Source: DSYF01 sp041181065
GTDB lineage: Bacteria; Verrucomicrobiota; Verrucomicrobiia; Limisphaerales; DSYF01
Direction: 5' to 3'
Assembly (NCBI GenBank): GCA_041181065.1
Contig: JBEGQI010000173.1
Span: 1-26,038 of the forward strand
DNA length: 26,038 nt
Shown here: positions 23,539 through 26,038 of the stretch, piece after piece
Layout: the number at the start of each line of letters is the position of its first letter
Position numbering within the stretch: position 1 is the first letter of the stretch
Notes under the pieces: model-generated
Told to the model about the DNA's origin: nothing
Seen by the model: the letters and a program-made list of their open reading frames with translations, nothing else
Database searches by the model: none
Position numbers and translations under genes: made by a program

Positions 23539-24983
23539 TTGGCGTCCCCTTTCGCCGCTGACTTCCGGGCCGCACCTTTCAGGAACGATTTGTCGGAACC
23601 GCCATGAGGGTCATGGCACGACACGCAAGCGTTGAGGTCCACGCCCTTGTGCGCGGCGACCTTCGCCATGTCCGGCTGCTCGTGACACTCGTAGCAGGTT
23701 TGCGCAACGGGCTTCGCCAACAATGCCTTTTCGTTCGACGCATGCGGCTTGTGACAAGCGAAGCAATCACCATCCGCAGCGGGCTGATGTTTGAACTTGG
23801 CAGTCTTGGTGAAGTCATCGTGGCAATCCCAGCACAACGCGGCGCCGGCCTTCTTCACGATGCCTTTCACGTTGGACGCGTGCGGGGAATGGCACGCGAG
23901 ACACTCGCCGCCCTCGACGGGCTGATGCTTCACCTTGTTCTTGCCGAGCACGTCGTCGTGGCATTCCGCACACAACGCACCGCCGGCTTTCTTGACCATC
24001 CCCTTGTTGTTCGAGGCGTGCGGGGCATGACAGGCCAGGCATTCGCCGCCTTCAACAGGTTGATGCTTGAACTTGTTCTTGCCCAGCACATCGTCATGAC
24101 ACTCGGCGCACAGCGCGCCGCCGGCCTTCTTTACCAGCCCCTTGTTGTTCGACGCGTGCGGTGCATGGCAGGACAGACATTCACCGCCCTCGACCGGCTG
24201 GTGTTTGAACTTGTTCTTCCCGAGCACGTCGTCGTGACATTCCGCGCACAAGGCGCCATTGGCTTTCTTGGTCAGGCCCTTGTTGTTCGAGGCATGCGGC
24301 GTGTGGCACGACAGACATTCACCGCCTTCAACGGGCTGATGTTTGAATTTATTTTTGCCCAGCACGTCGTCATGACACTCGGCGCAAAGCTTCGGCGCAG
24401 GCTGCTTCACGAGGCCTTTGAAATCGGTCGCGTGCGGGTTGTGGCAGGAGAGACATTCGCCATCCGCCACCGGCGGATGCTTCACCTTGTTCTTGCCCAC
24501 CATGTCCTCGTGGCAATCCGCACACAACGCGCCGCCAGATTTCACGAGCAACTTCTTGATCGGCGATCCATGCGGATTGTGGCAGGAGGAACATTCGCTG
24601 TTCACTGCGGGCGGATGCTTGACCTTGAGCTTGCTCAGAAAATCGTCATGGCACGCGAAGCAGACCTGACGCTGCGGTCCCTTCATCTTCACGGAGAACG
24701 CAGATTCGTGGCACTCAAAGCATTGGTGGTCCGCGTAAGGCGGATGCTTGAAGAACACCGGCACTTTCACCGCGACGGGCGTCGCGCTGTTCGTCGAACC
24801 CGCAGCGGCGGACGTGGCCGGTGCATTCGTCCGCGCGTGCGGGTTGGGGACGCCATCGAAGTAGAACGAGAGCCGCTGGTAGTTTTGCTCCGTGACTTTG
24901 CAGCCGACCAGAAATGCCAGCACGAGCGCGAACATTAACATCGCGCCCATCCACTTTCGCACCCCTGTTCGTCGAGGTCTCAT
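23535..24983 (-). CDS. Heptadecahaem c-type cytochrome lipoprotein with eight dihaem repeats
   Basis: 482 residues. The export signal ends in lipobox LVGC with Cys28 ('ALVLAFLVGCKV'), so it is predicted to be lipid-anchored. A low-complexity Ala/Thr/Ser linker (about 50-75) is followed by a lone CFECH (haem 1, C88). Eight tandem 46-residue units from residue 108 then carry two CXXCH each, giving 17 haems. Each unit also has a 'KHxP' histidine between the CXXCH motifs (replaced by 'AAHKG' in the last) and a 'PHxS/G' histidine after the second. These four histidines could give bis-His ligation of both haems. This resembles the doubled-CXXCH family arranged as a periodic wire. It is probably the outer- or inner-face electron carrier of the conduit formed with the adjacent barrel. 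It starts 10 bp after the first NHL gene. Confidence 0.93.
   Translation of the reverse strand: MRPRRTGVRKWMGAMLMFALVLAFLVGCKVTEQNYQRLSFYFDGVPNPHARTNAPATSAAAGSTNSATPVAVKVPVFFKHPPYADHQCFECHESAFSVKMKGPQRQVCFACHDDFLSKLKVKHPPAVNSECSSCHNPHGSPIKKLLVKSGGALCADCHEDMVGKNKVKHPPVADGECLSCHNPHATDFKGLVKQPAPKLCAECHDDVLGKNKFKHQPVEGGECLSCHTPHASNNKGLTKKANGALCAECHDDVLGKNKFKHQPVEGGECLSCHAPHASNNKGLVKKAGGALCAECHDDVLGKNKFKHQPVEGGECLACHAPHASNNKGMVKKAGGALCAECHDDVLGKNKVKHQPVEGGECLACHSPHASNVKGIVKKAGAALCWDCHDDFTKTAKFKHQPAADGDCFACHKPHASNEKALLAKPVAQTCYECHEQPDMAKVAAHKGVDLNACVSCHDPHGGSDKSFLKGAARKSAAKGDAK
23559..24662 (-). repeat. Eight tandem 138-bp (46-residue) dihaem coding repeats
   Basis: The units are exactly 46 residues with no insertions or deletions, giving a CXXCH spacing that alternates 23 and 23 residues throughout. 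Units 3-6 (about 23835-24386) are nearly identical as protein ('CAECHDDVLGKNKFKHQPVE' in three of them, a single F-to-V change in the fourth), yet their codons differ at many third positions (for example AAA/AAG, CAT/CAC, CCC/CCG/CCT). The outer units 1, 2, 7 and 8 are more diverged in sequence but keep the same length. Confidence 0.93.
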
Positions 24984-24993
24984 GCTGTGCGCC

Positions 24994-26038
24994 TCAGTTT
25001 GCCGGTTGCTTCAGGAAGCCGTAAACACTGATCTTGGGATCGCCGTATTGATTCGTCAGGTAAACCACATATTCCAGCTGCTTGCCCGGAGCGGCATATT
25101 TTTGAAAGAAGCCGACGTTCTCGTAATCCACCGCCACACCCGCGGGCAGGTGCGTTGAGCCGGGCCCGCTGATGGTCGGATCGCCGAGAAAAATCAACAA
25201 GCGCCCTTCGTTGTCGAAGAGCTGGATCTTTTGCGTGGCGGCATCGACCACATAAACGCGACCGTCACGATCTGCAGCGATGCCGCGCGGCCGGGCGAAT
25301 TTACCCGGCCCCAAGCCTTGCGAGCCCAGTTTGCGGAGGTGTTTCCCCTCGGCATCATAGACTTGAACGCAGAACGAACCCGGGTCGCAGACATAAACAT
25401 TCCCCTTCCCATCCACCGCCACGTTCACGGGCGAGAATAATTTTGCCTCCGGCTTGTCGTCCGCTCGCGGGATCGAGCGCACGAGCTTGCGATCGGGCAG
25501 GCTGTAGATCCGCACCTGATGATTTTTAAGATCGGTGACGTAAAGGTTTTCGCCAGCCACGCAAATGCCGCAGGGCTTCATCTCCCCTTTCCGTCCCAAC
25601 GGGTCCTGCGGCGCGCGATCCGGGCCGTAGATCATGACCTGCTCGCGTTCGGTGTCCGTGACGTAAAGGTTGCCGCGCCCATCGAAGGCAGCGTTGATCG
25701 GCGCCATCATCTTCTCCTGACCTTCAGGGATGAGGCGGTCCATGCGCTTGCGATTCAGCTCGAAGAATCCCGCACCAGAAAAGCCGGTATCGCAGAACAC
25801 GATCTCATCCTTGCGGGCCGCGATGCCGTAGGGCTTGCCGACGAGCACTTCGGTCTTGGCGCTGCCGACGACGAATTTTTGAAACCCGCTTTCGCCAAAA
25901 AGTTCCTTCTCCGAGGAGAAGCCCGTCAGATACTGGAACCGCGGCACGTCCGGCGCGGGCGGATAAAAGAGGGTTTTCGTGAGCTTGGGTTTGGTGGCGC
26001 AACTGGCGAGCGCCGCCAGCGCGACGAGGGCGACGGCC
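24994..26038 (-). CDS. NHL-repeat six-bladed propeller lipoprotein (first copy), 5'-truncated
   Basis: The frame stays open from 25947 to the window edge; the GTG at 25947 is an internal valine ('APDVPRFQYL'). Upstream of it the sequence reads 'LVALAALASCATKPKL', a lipobox (LASC, Cys codon at 25999-26001). The protein is therefore a lipoprotein whose first residues lie just outside the window. After 'LFYPPAPDVPRFQYL' there are about six NHL blades, such as 'APINAAFDGRGNLYVTDT', 'SPVNVAVDGKGNVYVCDP' and 'RPRGIAADRDGRVYVVDA'. Its overall layout mirrors the second NHL protein encoded at 20448-21479 ('YPPAPDVPRF' against 'WPAPPNPARF'). It is the first visible gene of the conduit operon; more genes may lie upstream. 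Confidence 0.9.
   Translation of the reverse strand, partial: AVALVALAALASCATKPKLTKTLFYPPAPDVPRFQYLTGFSSEKELFGESGFQKFVVGSAKTEVLVGKPYGIAARKDEIVFCDTGFSGAGFFELNRKRMDRLIPEGQEKMMAPINAAFDGRGNLYVTDTEREQVMIYGPDRAPQDPLGRKGEMKPCGICVAGENLYVTDLKNHQVRIYSLPDRKLVRSIPRADDKPEAKLFSPVNVAVDGKGNVYVCDPGSFCVQVYDAEGKHLRKLGSQGLGPGKFARPRGIAADRDGRVYVVDAATQKIQLFDNEGRLLIFLGDPTISGPGSTHLPAGVAVDYENVGFFQKYAAPGKQLEYVVYLTNQYGDPKISVYGFLKQPAN

Noticed and set aside
23559..24662. Regular ~138-bp repeats that could suggest a CRISPR or satellite array
   Set aside because: The repeats are in frame and encode dihaem CXXCH units of a cytochrome. The period is far too long for CRISPR and there are no unique spacers.
23604..24938. + strand open frame of 444 codons with repetitive sequence
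   Set aside because: Its repetitiveness merely mirrors the cytochrome repeats on the opposite strand. No signal peptide or motif is present.
25945..25947. GTG as start of the first NHL gene
   Set aside because: The open frame continues upstream to the window edge and encodes a clear lipobox, so this valine is internal.
1..26038. tRNA, rRNA, riboswitch or insertion-sequence features
   Set aside because: Reading through the spacers showed no cloverleaf, conserved riboswitch core or transposase. All spacers are shorter than about 230 bp.

Overview
The window looks like a chromosomal piece of an uncultured member of the Verrucomicrobiota, probably a Pedosphaera/Limisphaerales-type soil, freshwater or sediment lineage. 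The reasons are the high GC content, the large secreted enzyme with tandem Ig-like modules of the form 'GATNSSY...AGxYSVxVSN', its C-terminal 'LQSSTDLxxW...FYRL' module, weak or absent Shine-Dalgarno sequences, and several GTG starts. This placement is inferred from protein style; no rRNA gene is present.

Left part (1-8881, + strand): a 5'-truncated hypothetical protein, a membrane protein with a ClpP/SppA-like serine-protease-like domain, a secreted apiosidase-like (GH140-type) glycosidase with five Ig-like modules, and a three-gene ABC importer of the nitrate/sulfonate/taurine class (binding protein, ATPase, permease) with 4-bp start/stop overlaps. A strong hairpin at 8906-8931 ends this block and is shared with the convergent block that follows.

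Middle part (8951-18503, mostly - strand): an outer-membrane channel of the phenol-MetA type and a TrpB2-like tryptophan synthase beta chain, a small FeoA protein on the + strand, and then a late haem-biosynthesis cluster transcribed hemE - hemN - hemG - hemH, followed by a GltD-like FAD/Fe-S oxidoreductase. Between hemN and hemG sits a two-gene DUF4160-DUF2442 cassette. It is bounded on both sides by copies of the last ~78 bp of hemN, which looks like the footprint of an insertion at the 3' end of hemN.

Right part (18730-26038, - strand): a tightly packed five-gene operon. In transcription order it encodes an NHL-propeller lipoprotein (5' end outside the window), a 17-haem cytochrome c lipoprotein built from eight 46-residue dihaem repeats, a ~680-residue outer-membrane beta-barrel protein, a second NHL-propeller lipoprotein, and a 12-haem cytochrome c whose last haem site is CX3CH. 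This has the composition of a porin-cytochrome conduit for moving electrons across the outer membrane. The conduit would need 29 haems per set, and the haem-synthesis genes lie directly downstream on the same strand. The conduit with its repeat-built cytochrome and paired propeller lipoproteins is the most interesting system here; the hemN-tail-flanked cassette is second.
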